Shown: positions 25,560-35,409, counted from the stretch's first letter. The stretch is 64,000 nt of DNA from Tritrichomonas musculus (GCA_039105265.1 JAPFFF010000011.1:4836001-4900000); one strand, 5' to 3'. Notes: generated by a model from the sequence alone, not told the origin. Made by a program: numbers and translations.

Positions 25560-26636
25560 ATGAATGAATCAATCAACTATCCTTTCAAATCTAAATACAA
25601 GTACATCAAAGACACAAACATTAAAACTGAGCCCTATATTAAGGATTACCAATTGAAAACAGTAAAGAAACTATCAAAACCTGACTTCTCATTTGAGCCT
25701 CATTGTTGGGAAATGGATATAATGTTTGCGTTAAACAAAGCTTATCTTGTTCTTATCAATGTAAACACCAAATACTTAATTGTTGAACCAATTGATTACA
25801 AATCTGTGTTTTATGTAATCAAAGTAATTGATAAACTAGTCAATAAAAGGAATATCAGAATTGAAACAATTAAATGTGATGGTGAAAAGGCTTTTATATC
25901 AAATACATTCAAAGACTATTGCAACGGTGAAGAGCTATATCAAACAAACAAACCGTCAATTAAAGTCAAAGCACCAAACAAAATAAAGTTAATCATTGAT
26001 GATTCACCTTTCACGAATGCACATAAATGTGTTGATGCCGTAATCAGAACATTACGAAATGCTTTCGGTGAATCACAACAACGAATGACAAACAATGTAT
26101 TGATACAACAAACGGTTGAATGGTACAATAACACTCCTCATTCATCTCTTCGCTTATTGAATCCTTTATACACGTCATTTGACGAAGAAACTGATGAATA
26201 CCTTGACAAACGACAATCAAAATACATTTATCTAACACCTCAACAGATGCAAGATGACCGCGACCTTGAATGGCAATACATTAGAGCCAAATCAATGCAA
26301 TTGAAAGAGATTCAACAAAAACAACGATTTAAAGGTCTTCTGTCATATAAACCCAAAAATATAATACTCATTCACACCGATTACGGAAAAACAGAAAAGA
26401 AACATGAAAAGCGAAGAAGAGTGTTCAATGAACTTGCTGAATTCATTTGTTATGAATCAGGAAACGTTAAATGTAAACTATTAAATCATTTGCGTCAAAC
26501 TAACAAAACACTGAAGAACAAAACAATAATAACAGTTCCAATCATGTACACAAAATATGTTTGTTCATCAATAGATGCTTTGAATGATGATTATAAAATA
26601 TTCTTTTTGACTTATAAAACGCAAAATGAAAGCTAA
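25560..26636 (+). CDS. INT: Retroviral-type integrase (358 aa), element B
   Basis: Core residues sit in CWEMDIMFALN, IETIKCDGEKAF and HKCVDAVIRTLRNAFG, followed by WYNNTPHSSLRLLNPL. The C-terminal region has FKGLLSYKPKNIILIHTDYG, KKHEKRRRVFNELAEF and GNVKCKLLNHLRQ. Shorter between the second and third acidic residues than the A integrase. It overlaps the next gene by 11 bp. Start context is TTTATTTTTGCGATTCAAATG. Confidence 0.9.
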   Translation: MNESINYPFKSKYKYIKDTNIKTEPYIKDYQLKTVKKLSKPDFSFEPHCWEMDIMFALNKAYLVLINVNTKYLIVEPIDYKSVFYVIKVIDKLVNKRNIRIETIKCDGEKAFISNTFKDYCNGEELYQTNKPSIKVKAPNKIKLIIDDSPFTNAHKCVDAVIRTLRNAFGESQQRMTNNVLIQQTVEWYNNTPHSSLRLLNPLYTSFDEETDEYLDKRQSKYIYLTPQQMQDDRDLEWQYIRAKSMQLKEIQQKQRFKGLLSYKPKNIILIHTDYGKTEKKHEKRRRVFNELAEFICYESGNVKCKLLNHLRQTNKTLKNKTIITVPIMYTKYVCSSIDALNDDYKIFFLTYKTQNES

Positions 26637-26855
26637 ACAACCAATCACAAAACGATACTATCACACACAATCAAAAGATTTTAATCTTCCTGATGATTTC
26701 GTTTATAGTCGCAACAAGAAGTACATTGTTGTTCAGTATTGTGGTGCTGTTGTCAATCAACATATTGTTGGTGATTTAATGGTTCATTCAGATATAGTTG
26801 AATTCATGCCTTTCTGCGACCATTTCATTATGCTTGCTAACAGACGACAAACGAA
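26626..26855 (+). pseudogene. 116-aa beta-rich gene, 5' part (element B)
   Basis: Same as the first three quarters of the gene at 31611-31961 (MKAKQPITKRYYHTQSKDFN). Interrupted by element C. Its start lies inside the 3' end of the integrase gene. Confidence 0.75.
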
Positions 26856-27301
26856 ATGTTGATTTGGTGGGGTGAGATAAAATGACCCCCTTGTCATAGG
26901 GTTTACAGACCCCAAACCTCAGCCCCACGACTCAAAAAATCGCCACTTTTTCAAAATTAGCCCTCGAAACTTTCACAAAATGGCATAGACAAATTTTGAA
27001 TAAATTGACAAACTCCCAAAAATAACAACAACGAAAAATACCGAAAAATAGAACTTTCAAAAATTTTTTATTTTTTGGTGGGGTGAGATAAAATTGAAAT
27101 TGACGGTCGCCACTTTGAATCTTCATTTTAGAATTTACATCTTTGAACTTGTTTTAGTAGTATATATCAGTCGGTTTCCGTCAGGCTAAAGCCCGCCGTC
27201 AACACGACTAATGAACAAAAATAATATGAACTCATTTAATGATTACCATCAATTGATGTTCATTTATTAGACAGTTCATTTAATTCATTCTCAAGCTGAT
27301 G
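26856..27301 (+). repeat. Left terminal inverted repeat of element C
   Basis: Inverse match of 48069-48515, nearly identical for about 446 bp, from GTTGATTTGGTGGGGTGAG to the 3' coding end of the 75-aa gene (TTCTCAAGCTGATG). It holds an internal AGTAGTATATATCAGTCGG at 27156 that looks like a second element terminus, followed by CGGTTTCCGTCAGGCTAAAG. No gene other than the overlapping gene tail. Confidence 0.9.
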
Positions 27302-27487
27302 AACTTTATTTTTGAGGCTGTTGATGTCTTCGATAAGAGACTCACGAACGGCAAGACCGTCAGAGCCCAACATTCCTGATTTGATATTGTTGAGACATTG
27401 TTTGTAATCATAACACTTTTCTTTCAATCCTCGTTTGATTCGTTTTAGTTCTGGTATTTCTTTCTTGTATTCTGTTAGTTCACTCAT
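27260..27487 (-). CDS. Small coiled-coil protein (75 aa), element C
   Basis: MSELTEYKKEIPELKRIKRG; virtually the same protein as in Z and B. Its last ~14 codons lie inside the left terminal repeat, so the right terminal repeat carries a copy of that gene tail. Function unknown. Confidence 0.7.
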   Translation of the reverse strand: MSELTEYKKEIPELKRIKRGLKEKCYDYKQCLNNIKSGMLGSDGLAVRESLIEDINSLKNKVHQLENELNELSNK

Positions 27488-27501
27488 TTAATAATAATTA
27501 A
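27488..27501. promoter_or_regulatory. 14-bp bidirectional promoter spacer (C)
   Basis: TTAATAATAATTAA between divergent start codons; one base different from the Z and B spacers. Confidence 0.55.
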
Positions 27502-27735
27502 ATGTCTGCTATTAATCAATTAAGAACCGTTCATGACGATAAGCATAAAAACCATTTTGATAGATTACAATTAACGATGCAAAAGAATAGAACAAAAATA
27601 AATTCAGCACCAACAGTGAAATGTTATAATGAAAAAGGAAATATATTTCATGAACCACCTCCAAAAACGACTAAATCATTAAATCATCATGATTCACTTA
27701 ATCATTCTGTGGTTGTCAGGAGCAACAACATTTAA
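27502..27735 (+). CDS. Small basic protein (77 aa), element C
   Basis: Homologue of the 77-aa genes in Z, A and B; conserved FDRLQLTMQKNRTKINSAP. Overlaps the convergent 158-aa gene. Function unknown. Confidence 0.67.
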   Translation: MSAINQLRTVHDDKHKNHFDRLQLTMQKNRTKINSAPTVKCYNEKGNIFHEPPPKTTKSLNHHDSLNHSVVVRSNNI

Positions 27736-28170
27736 TACATATTCATTAATAACTTTTGATTGTTGGTCGACAACGTTTGAAAGCTTATTAATATGTTCTT
27801 CAAGTATTTTATTTTTGTTGTTCAATTGATTTATTAATTCATTGAGTTCGTTAATCGATTCTTTCATTAATGATATATCAGCTTTGATGTTGTCATTTTC
27901 AAGTGTTTTAGTGATTGTGTTCCCAACTTTCTTCAAATAAATGTCGCCGTTAAGTCTTTTACCGTCTGTACAATTTCGCTTAGTGATTTTGTATTCGTTG
28001 CCGTCATTAGTGATGATTTTATAAATCTTGTTCAAATAGTTAGTCGTTTGTGATTTCATTTGCTCGATATTCTTTTGATAGAACAAATTGAACTCTTCAA
28101 TTGATTTAAATACTTTTGATTCATTTACATTATCATTTATAACTTTAAGTTCATTAATGTTTTCATTCAT
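27694..28170 (-). CDS. 158-aa coiled-coil protein, element C
   Basis: Same family and length as in Z and B. The differences from B cluster at two places (GKRLNGDIYL and ESINELNELINQ), the rest being nearly identical. Function unknown; coiled-coil C-terminus. Confidence 0.7.
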   Translation of the reverse strand: MNENINELKVINDNVNESKVFKSIEEFNLFYQKNIEQMKSQTTNYLNKIYKIITNDGNEYKITKRNCTDGKRLNGDIYLKKVGNTITKTLENDNIKADISLMKESINELNELINQLNNKNKILEEHINKLSNVVDQQSKVINEYVLNVVAPDNHRMIK

Positions 28171-28206
28171 TTATAATTATATTAAATCATTATAATTCAT
28201 TGTTTT

Positions 28207-28461
28207 TCATTTAACTTCATTCAATATTGATTTTCCAAATCTCCCAACTCTGTCAGCAACATTTAAACCTGTATCAATTGCGTCAACAACCTGACCGACA
28301 CCAGGAATGAATTGTGTAATCGGTTTAACTCTGTCAACGATTTGCTTTCCAACATCAACAACTTTTGGTAATGCTTTAACTGCTTTCTGAGCGAATGATT
28401 TTACTTTGCCGCCAATTGATTTAAATGCGTTCTTGATTTTGTTGAATATACCGACACCCAT
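28207..28461 (-). CDS. Amphipathic pVI-like candidate (84 aa), element C
   Basis: MGVGIFNKIKNAFKSIGGKV, basic amphipathic helix, then FIPGVGQVVDAIDTGLNVAD. Divergent from the capsid gene. Membrane-active minor capsid role is inferred from composition and position. Confidence 0.66.
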   Translation of the reverse strand: MGVGIFNKIKNAFKSIGGKVKSFAQKAVKALPKVVDVGKQIVDRVKPITQFIPGVGQVVDAIDTGLNVADRVGRFGKSILNEVK

Positions 28462-28510
28462 AATTTAATTAATGATAAAAGTGTTTTATTTCCTTTTTAT
28501 TCAATCATAA
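28462..28510. promoter_or_regulatory. Divergent promoter: pVI-like / capsid (C)
   Basis: 49-bp spacer with TTTTATTTCCTTTTTATTCA then TCATAAATG. T-rich box plus TCA initiator-like sequence immediately before the start codon. Confidence 0.6.
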
Positions 28511-30454
28511 ATGTTATACAGAAACGAGAGAGCCCATAATCTTCGCACTGAAACAGGAAACGTTCTTCATGCATTTGAAGAGATGAGAAACATGATTAAT
28601 GTCAATGACGGTACGCGTTCATTTTCATTTAGAACTGTTGACTGTCATGACCAACCAGCTCCATTTCATCAAGGACAATATTCGCAAATCAGTTTAACAC
28701 ATCCTGACCACTTCATAAGTGATATTGATAAAGGTTTCTTAACATTTCACGTTAAATTAGATTTGTCATTGAATACAGATATGAGTAAATTAAATGAAAT
28801 CAATGACCCCAACAACTTGTACAAACTGTTTGTCGGTTTCAAATCATCAAACCAGTTGTTTGACAGGTTAGAGATTCTTCATAATAATGTCAATGTCGGA
28901 TACCAACAGAATGAATGCATTCGTGAGGGCTTCTTATATTCTTCAGTTAAACCAGAAGCCGAGAAGAAACGTCGCAGATTCGTTCATTCATTGTGGGAAA
29001 ACATTAGCAACTATTCACAAACACATGCAGGAGCTTATGTCAACTTGAATTCATTTAAGAACACAGGAAGAAGTGAAGTCGAATTTGATTTGAATGTTCC
29101 TTTTGATGATTTGCTCGCATTACAAGCATTCGATTTATTCCCTAACGGAATCATTGGTGATTTATCAATTCGTTTTCAAGTTAGTCCCGCTGGTCTTGTT
29201 TGGGCAGTATTAGACCCTTACACAGTTGCTGAAGCAAAAGTATTTCTTGAAGATAATGATTCAATATCGATGGAAGAATTAAACAGACTAAAGGAAATCA
29301 AAGCACGAGGACACCTCAAACATCAATTCACACAAATTGGTAATCAAGCAGTGATTCCAGGACCTGGAGACAATCCAGACCCACCATCACCTGAACCAAC
29401 ACCAACGAAATATCAATTGAAGTATGAAGTTAGAGAACAATACGTATCTGCATCTGGAGGTGATTTCGATGAACTGATTGAAAATTGTTCATTAATATTT
29501 AGCTTTACTGATGATGAATTTACTGAACTTGGAATTGAAAAGACTGATGATAATAAAGCAATTTGTCAAGCCCATTATACCAAAGAACATGGTAAATTAC
29601 CTCAACCATCACATGCAGGTCATGTTTACGTTAACTTTGTATCTAAAACTGAAGCCAACAAGTTGATGAGCGCTCATTATTCAAAACAAACAGCAACATT
29701 AACAGTTAATCGAATGACCATCACAGCTTGTAAATCTAATATGCAAGGCTTTGGTGTTTGTGAAGCTACAAGACAAGGAATTGAAGACATTTTAAGACAA
29801 GGTTTAATCATTCCTTCACAAAAAGTTGATTATCATGCTTTTCCAATCGCTCCAGCAGCAAACGGAATCAAGTCAACATTGAATATCCCATTAATCAATG
29901 CAACTAATTTATCAATCATGTTTCCAAAGCATCATAATGATTTAACTGTCTTTGAAAATCCAGTTTATCAAAACTGTTTCTTGAATATTGGTGGAAAGAA
30001 CTTCCCAGACGAAAACGTTTCAACCATTGGTGCACGATTCTTTGAAAATCAATTAACGGCTGGTGATTTAGATGCAATCACTCTTTCATGCACAAAGGAA
30101 TTTGAGGATTCGATGACAATGCCAAAGAATGACGCTAACGGTAAGAGATACAACAACACAATCAGTGATGCAACATCATTTGTATTCAACATTCAAACAG
30201 AACGAGCAAGTGCAGGATATTGTTATGACGGACTTGATGGAGGTTTCGGAAACGTTCAGATACAAGTCAATGGGCAACCAATATATACAGGAGATGATGA
30301 CACATATTTCAATGTTGTTGAACCAGATGGAACCATTGTCAAACCTCCTCCGACTCAATTATGGATAACTAGGGACTCTTACTTTAAACTATCTCTTGAC
30401 GGATTGGTTTACGTTGATGACGAATCTCCACAAGGAAGTCAAGCAAATGAATAA
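28511..30454 (+). CDS. MCP: Major capsid protein (647 aa), element C
   Basis: Conserved blocks at residues ~1-282 and ~392-647 match B almost residue for residue. The central loop is ~110 residues, with a shorter stalk (PGDNPDPPSPEPTPTKYQ) and a module (KYEVREQYVSASGGDFDEL...) unrelated in detail to the loops in A and B. This pattern suggests that the loop evolves or is exchanged separately. Capsid role follows from family knowledge (Polintons encode double-jelly-roll capsids). No break seen. Confidence 0.86.
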   Translation: MLYRNERAHNLRTETGNVLHAFEEMRNMINVNDGTRSFSFRTVDCHDQPAPFHQGQYSQISLTHPDHFISDIDKGFLTFHVKLDLSLNTDMSKLNEINDPNNLYKLFVGFKSSNQLFDRLEILHNNVNVGYQQNECIREGFLYSSVKPEAEKKRRRFVHSLWENISNYSQTHAGAYVNLNSFKNTGRSEVEFDLNVPFDDLLALQAFDLFPNGIIGDLSIRFQVSPAGLVWAVLDPYTVAEAKVFLEDNDSISMEELNRLKEIKARGHLKHQFTQIGNQAVIPGPGDNPDPPSPEPTPTKYQLKYEVREQYVSASGGDFDELIENCSLIFSFTDDEFTELGIEKTDDNKAICQAHYTKEHGKLPQPSHAGHVYVNFVSKTEANKLMSAHYSKQTATLTVNRMTITACKSNMQGFGVCEATRQGIEDILRQGLIIPSQKVDYHAFPIAPAANGIKSTLNIPLINATNLSIMFPKHHNDLTVFENPVYQNCFLNIGGKNFPDENVSTIGARFFENQLTAGDLDAITLSCTKEFEDSMTMPKNDANGKRYNNTISDATSFVFNIQTERASAGYCYDGLDGGFGNVQIQVNGQPIYTGDDDTYFNVVEPDGTIVKPPPTQLWITRDSYFKLSLDGLVYVDDESPQGSQANE

Positions 30455-30541
30455 AAATAATGATTTCATTAAATAATCATTTTGCTTTGCAAAAGGGAAC
30501 AGAGTTCCTTCATAAATTAATGCTTTATTTTTGCGATTCAA

Positions 30542-31621
30542 ATGAATGAATCAATCAACTATCCTTTCAAATCTAAATACAAGTACATCAAAGACACGGG
30601 CATTAAAACCGAGCCCTATATTAAGGATTACCAATTGAAGACAGTAAAGAAACTATCAAAACCTGACTTCTCATTTGAACCGTATGCGTACGAAATTGAT
30701 ATAATGTTTGCATTAAATAAAGCTTATTTAGTAATAATCAATGTAAACACCAAATACCTAATTGTTGAACCAATTGATTACAAGTCTGAGTATTATGTAA
30801 TCAAAGTAATTGATAAACTAGTCAATAAAAGAAATATCAGAATTGAAACAATTAAATGTGATGGTGAAAAGGCTTTTATATCAAATGCATTCAAAAGTTA
30901 TTGCAACGGTGAAGAGCAAAGATATCAATTAGACAAACACACAATTAAATTCAAAGCACCAAACAAAATAAAGTTAATCATTGATGATTCACCTTTCACG
31001 AATGCACATAAATGTGTCGATGCAGTAATCAGAACATTACGAAATGCTTTCGGTCAATCACAACAACGAATGACAAACAATGTATTGATACAACAAACGG
31101 TTGAATGGTACAATAACACGCCTCATGCATCTCTTCGTTTATTGAATCCTTTATACACATCATTTGACGAAGAAACTGATGAATACCTTGACAAACGACA
31201 ATCAAAATACATTTATCTAACACCTCAACAGATGCAAGATGACCGCGACCTTGAATGGCAATACATTAGAGCCAAATCAATGCAATTGAAAGAGATTCAA
31301 CAAAAACAACGATTTAAAGGTCTTCTGTCATATAAACCCAAAAATATAATACTCATTCACACCGATTACGGAAAAACAGAAAAGAAACATGAAAAGCGAA
31401 GAAGAGTATTCAATGAACTTGCTGAATTCATTTGTTATGAATCAGGAAACGTTAAATGTAAACTATTAAATCCTTTGCGTCAAACTAACAAAACACTGAA
31501 GAACAAAACAATAATAACAGTTCCAATCATGTACACAAAATATGTTTGTTCATCAATAGATGCTTTGAATGATGATTATAAAGTATTCTTTTTGACTTAT
31601 AAAACGCAAAATGAAAGCTAA
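30542..31621 (+). CDS. INT: Retroviral-type integrase (359 aa), element C
   Basis: Core: YAYEIDIMFALN, IETIKCDGEKAF, HKCVDAVIRTLRNAFG, then WYNNTPHASLRLLNPL; C-terminal LLSYKPKNIILIHTDYG and KKHEKRRRVFNELAEF. Very close to B. Catalyses strand transfer of the element's ends (family knowledge). The gene overlaps the following 116-aa gene by 11 bp. The 87-bp spacer upstream holds GGAACAGAGTTCC, a short palindrome not present in B. Confidence 0.9.
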   Translation: MNESINYPFKSKYKYIKDTGIKTEPYIKDYQLKTVKKLSKPDFSFEPYAYEIDIMFALNKAYLVIINVNTKYLIVEPIDYKSEYYVIKVIDKLVNKRNIRIETIKCDGEKAFISNAFKSYCNGEEQRYQLDKHTIKFKAPNKIKLIIDDSPFTNAHKCVDAVIRTLRNAFGQSQQRMTNNVLIQQTVEWYNNTPHASLRLLNPLYTSFDEETDEYLDKRQSKYIYLTPQQMQDDRDLEWQYIRAKSMQLKEIQQKQRFKGLLSYKPKNIILIHTDYGKTEKKHEKRRRVFNELAEFICYESGNVKCKLLNPLRQTNKTLKNKTIITVPIMYTKYVCSSIDALNDDYKVFFLTYKTQNES

Positions 31622-31961
31622 ACAACCAATCACAAAACGATACTATCACACACAATCAAAAGATTTTAATCTTCCTGATGATTTCGTTTATAGTCGCAAC
31701 AAGAAGTACATTGTTGTTCAGTATTGTGGGGCTGTTGTCAATCAACATATTGTCGGTGATTTGATGGTTCATTCAGATATAGTTGAATTCATGCCTTTCT
31801 GTGACCATTTCATTATGCTTGCTAACAGACGACAAACCAAATACAGAAAATATGAGTGTCTGAACAACACAAAAAAAGAATATCATTTATGGTTCACAGA
31901 TATGAAAGGAAACGTTATTGAACCTGAATCATTTATATTCAGTTGTCTTTTGATTTATTAA
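31611..31961 (+). CDS. Small beta-rich protein (116 aa), penton candidate, element C
   Basis: MKAKQPITKRYYHTQSKDFN, SRNKKYIVVQYCGAVVN, GDLMVHSDIVEFM, then WFTDMKGNVIEPESFIFSCL at the end. Homologous to the 130-aa gene in A. Strand-rich and ends in a D-x-x-G-N turn, as in minor capsid proteins; assignment is tentative. Its start codon lies inside the integrase gene, in a different frame. Confidence 0.55.
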   Translation: MKAKQPITKRYYHTQSKDFNLPDDFVYSRNKKYIVVQYCGAVVNQHIVGDLMVHSDIVEFMPFCDHFIMLANRRQTKYRKYECLNNTKKEYHLWFTDMKGNVIEPESFIFSCLLIY

Positions 31962-31973
31962 TGACTATTCAAA

Positions 31974-33092
31974 ATGGATTCTCATGTATTTTATTTAAAT
32001 CCGAATCAATTGGCTGATATGAGCAATTATAAAATTAATGGTGTAGCACCGATTGCATTTGCTATGATTACGACTACTGAATCAAGGTCAATTTATATTT
32101 TTCCATCAACTTTTACATTTCCGAGGCAAGTTCAAAGTATTTATAAAGGTACAACATTAACGACTAGACCTGCATGGATGTTATATTTAATTGGTGATGG
32201 AATTTATAGTCCGTCATACATATTTATACGAAAGATACTACCAGGATTTCAAGAACCTGTATTTGTATTATTAAATGATAACACACCTAAAGATATAACA
32301 AATTATTATGTAGAATATGATGGTGAAGCTTATTTTAATAGAGTAAATTTCGCTTTTACTTATGAGGTATTCATGAATGCATTTAATAATATAATTACTG
32401 CAGCTGATACAGGTTATAATCCTAATGCAAATAAAACATATATATCATTCACCGTTTATGATAATCCAAACTTAATACCGATAATTGATTTCTATGATAA
32501 CACAGAACCAGGTTCTGACACCAATGATATTAGAATACAAACAATGAACGATTTAAATCAAAATACGAATTATAAACCGAAGAAACCTGCACATTTAGGT
32601 TTTCGAAATGATACTATATTCACTGAATATCCTATATTCAAACCAAATATAAAACCCGATAACGAAACAACAGCAAATGAAACAACAGAAAATATTAAAT
32701 CATTAACTCCCAATCCACCAAGAAAGCATAAATCAAAAGAAAATGATAACAAAGTTCATTTTTCAGCATCAGCCATAAGTACAAAACCAAATTATCCAAC
32801 AAGCTATGAACCTATGGAAATTGAAGACGATTGGCATGTAAGAAATCAAAATCAATCACAAGGCTTTTATTTTGAAACACCAAATCCTAATAAGACATCA
32901 AATTATTCTGAACGACAACAAAACATAAATAATGATACTTTTGAAGACTTGTCAACTTCACTTGATAATCAGCAAGACCAGAAGAAACAACCACAATCAA
33001 CAAAACGTTATAGTTTTAGAATCGTTTCAGACCCAAATGACAAAAATAATAATAATAATAATAACAATAATGGAGGTTTTGATTTAAATTAA
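31974..33092 (+). CDS. 372-aa protein with disordered tail, element C
   Basis: Residues ~1-180 look folded and beta-rich (RSIYIFPSTFTFPRQVQSIY, PAWMLYLIGDGIYSPSYIFI, KTYISFTVYDNPNLIPIIDF). The rest is polar and disordered, ending in an asparagine run encoded by an AAT/AAC microsatellite (about 33045-33071). A second, partial copy lies at 48528-49471. It meets the convergent 764-aa gene with no bases between the two stop codons. Positional equivalent of the 331-aa protein in A. Function unknown; minor virion protein is plausible. Confidence 0.68.
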   Translation: MDSHVFYLNPNQLADMSNYKINGVAPIAFAMITTTESRSIYIFPSTFTFPRQVQSIYKGTTLTTRPAWMLYLIGDGIYSPSYIFIRKILPGFQEPVFVLLNDNTPKDITNYYVEYDGEAYFNRVNFAFTYEVFMNAFNNIITAADTGYNPNANKTYISFTVYDNPNLIPIIDFYDNTEPGSDTNDIRIQTMNDLNQNTNYKPKKPAHLGFRNDTIFTEYPIFKPNIKPDNETTANETTENIKSLTPNPPRKHKSKENDNKVHFSASAISTKPNYPTSYEPMEIEDDWHVRNQNQSQGFYFETPNPNKTSNYSERQQNINNDTFEDLSTSLDNQQDQKKQPQSTKRYSFRIVSDPNDKNNNNNNNNNGGFDLN

Positions 33093-35387
33093 TTATTCAT
33101 TATTCATTCTTTGATGTAATGGTTTAAGATTAACAGCAAAATTATCATATTTATTTTTGTTCTGCAATTTGCTTTCTTTGAGTTGTGCTTTGAATGCTGT
33201 GTATCCACAATTTGGATATATATCTCTTTCTATTGCTGCAGAGATTCGTTTAATGAAATTATCTTTAACGTTCTTAATATCTTCTGGCGTTGCTTCTTTA
33301 ATTCCTTCTGCATTTCGTTTCAACCTGTTATATCCTTCTTGCTTACTTACATCAACATTGAAACCAACACCAAAGACAACATAATCAATGTAATGCATTA
33401 ATTCAGTAAATTGTTTACCCCATTGACTTGGTTCAGCCTTTAATTCTCCTGATGTGATATCAATAGCTTTATCAATAATCTTCTCAACATATGATTGAAC
33501 ATTCTTTCCTAATACTGAAACATATTCTTTATTGTTCTGTTGTTTCCAATATGTCCATTGTTCATATGTTAATATCTTTCCATTGAACTTATTGTCTTGA
33601 ATTAGTTCTTTGAAAGGAGCATCAAAGAGATAAGCAAATAACATATTTGATACAGCAAGGTAATTGATGAGTTTCTTCAAAGGAGATAATACAAAGAATT
33701 GTTCGTCATTCCAATACACTTTCCAGACTTTAGAAAAGATTGATGACCAATAAGAACTTGGTGTAATACGTTTGCTGACTCTTGCTTTTCCCAGACCCAT
33801 AGGACCGTAATAATTTTCTAGCTCTTGCATTTCTTTTCCCTTTGTTAATTTGTATTGACCAGCATCCCAATCAATTTTCTTGATATCTTTATCAAATAAT
33901 GATTGAATCCATTTATTGAACGGCATTTCTTTTCTTTCTTGTTTTGTTTTAATAACAGATTTCCAAACTTTCTTGTAAGGAGAAGCAAATACAAGCTTGT
34001 ATCCGTTAATGATTGAAGGATTACCGTTCCTATCAATTAAAACAACATCATCAACTTTATCACCGTTCAAGTCTGTTATTGAGTTTCCTAACGGGTCTTT
34101 GGCATTTTCTGGTAATAAACGATATCTTGGTTTACCGTCTTTATCAACTGAATTCTTACAGTATTCAATAGCTGTATCACGACAAGCTGCATTCGGAATG
34201 TATTTGATTCTGAAGTTTCCGTTAATAATCATATCAATAAATTTATCTCTGTAATAGGATATATTACCACCAACCCGAGGTATTTCAAGCTTGTCAAATG
34301 AATCCTTTAATGTTGAGTTAACAAGAGGCATATCTTTTTTATCACGACGTCCGCGAGTATTCTTTGAGGGTTGCTTTGCATTTCTTATTAATTCATCAAG
34401 TATTTCAGCATCTGCTTTGTTATCTTCTGCATATCCTTTGTATTTCCTTGCAAAAGGTGATTTAATTTCTTGTGCTTCTTCTTCATTATCAACATATCTG
34501 TATGGTTGTTTTGCAGGTGTTTTTGTATATCTGTATGCTTCGGTTGCTGCTTCATCATCATCATGCCAATCATCTAATTCATCATCATATAATGATTGAA
34601 GAGGTCCGTTATTATTGTTGTTGTCGTCTGCCATTTTATTAGTTGAAAAATTATTTTTATTGTGTTCCTTTGATGGTTCAATAAAAGAATCAGATAAATC
34701 ATCGTTTTTCAATATTAATGACTCAGAATCTGATTCGCTTAATGTTATATTAAGTAATGAATCTTCACTGTCTTTAGGCAATTGTATTGTCGAGTCATTT
34801 TCATCAGAATCACTCGGAGTTATGCGTTTTCTTCTTGGTGTTCTTCGTTTATTAGTATCAAGTGTTGGTTCATGTATGCTTGTTCTCTTTCTTCTTCCTT
34901 TGTTGGTTTGTGGTGTTTGACTCTTTCTCGGTGGTTTGATGGGTGATGAACGAAAACCGTCAGAACTATAATTCAAATCATCGTTGACAACAATATTGAA
35001 GTAATTGATAATGATATCAAGACTTTTTTTATCTGTTGTGTACTCTTTTAAACTAAGGAATCGATTGCCTTTACTTTTAATACCTGCATTGATTTTGTTC
35101 ATCAATGAAACAAATCGACGAAACTTGACTTTCATTTCACGAATCTTTCCCACACTTCTTCCTGTATATTCATTGTTTTGTATTTGATACAACAAATTAA
35201 TTAAATCATTGGGGTGTTCTAGTTTGTATGTACTGAGAAACGTGTTCTTAAAATAATCTATCGGGTCCTCTAGTTCTTCATCATCATCAGGTTTAGATAC
35301 CTCACTATCAAATATAGTTTCATCATCAATATTACTTAAATCTAATTCAAAGCTATCAGATGAATTATTTTTATCTTGTTTTGACAT
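33093..35387 (-). CDS. Large virion-protein candidate (764 aa), element C
   Basis: Acidic, serine-rich disordered N-terminal ~380 residues, then a conserved C-terminal half (FIDMIINGNFRIKYIPNAAC, DPLGNSITDLNGDKVDDVVL, IINGYKLVFASPYKKVWK, SSYWSSIFSKVWKVYW). Homologous to the 883-aa protein in A. The paired 'DPLGN ... DLNGD ... IINGYKL' segments are its signature. Divergent partner of the fiber gene with 22 bp between starts. Family not recognised; conservation in all elements suggests an essential structural role. Confidence 0.75.
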   Translation of the reverse strand: MSKQDKNNSSDSFELDLSNIDDETIFDSEVSKPDDDEELEDPIDYFKNTFLSTYKLEHPNDLINLLYQIQNNEYTGRSVGKIREMKVKFRRFVSLMNKINAGIKSKGNRFLSLKEYTTDKKSLDIIINYFNIVVNDDLNYSSDGFRSSPIKPPRKSQTPQTNKGRRKRTSIHEPTLDTNKRRTPRRKRITPSDSDENDSTIQLPKDSEDSLLNITLSESDSESLILKNDDLSDSFIEPSKEHNKNNFSTNKMADDNNNNNGPLQSLYDDELDDWHDDDEAATEAYRYTKTPAKQPYRYVDNEEEAQEIKSPFARKYKGYAEDNKADAEILDELIRNAKQPSKNTRGRRDKKDMPLVNSTLKDSFDKLEIPRVGGNISYYRDKFIDMIINGNFRIKYIPNAACRDTAIEYCKNSVDKDGKPRYRLLPENAKDPLGNSITDLNGDKVDDVVLIDRNGNPSIINGYKLVFASPYKKVWKSVIKTKQERKEMPFNKWIQSLFDKDIKKIDWDAGQYKLTKGKEMQELENYYGPMGLGKARVSKRITPSSYWSSIFSKVWKVYWNDEQFFVLSPLKKLINYLAVSNMLFAYLFDAPFKELIQDNKFNGKILTYEQWTYWKQQNNKEYVSVLGKNVQSYVEKIIDKAIDITSGELKAEPSQWGKQFTELMHYIDYVVFGVGFNVDVSKQEGYNRLKRNAEGIKEATPEDIKNVKDNFIKRISAAIERDIYPNCGYTAFKAQLKESKLQNKNKYDNFAVNLKPLHQRMNNE

Positions 35388-35409
35388 TGTTTAGTTTCTA
35401 ATAAATTGA
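35388..35409. promoter_or_regulatory. 22-bp bidirectional spacer: 764-aa / fiber (C)
   Basis: Spacer TGTTTAGTTTCTAATAAATTGA (in two halves) between divergent start codons. The same spacer is preserved before the fiber start in B (about 50839-50860). Confidence 0.5.

Larger units (their letters stand above)
20989..26855 (+). mobile_element. Maverick/Polinton element B, left part (capsid-first family)
   Basis: Begins AGTAGTGATAGTAGACCAGC and carries a 240-aa gene, a 68-aa gene, the 75/77/158/84-aa set, major capsid, integrase and part of the 116-aa gene. Element C begins at 26856; the rest of B resumes at 48528. Gene order and close sequence match to C show the two are recent relatives. B is broken by the insertion and by a few other breaks. 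Confidence 0.75.

Noticed and set aside
33157-34920. Several 60-100 residue frames antisense to the 764-aa gene
   Set aside because: Shadows of a long conserved gene, with no promoter-like box at their starts.
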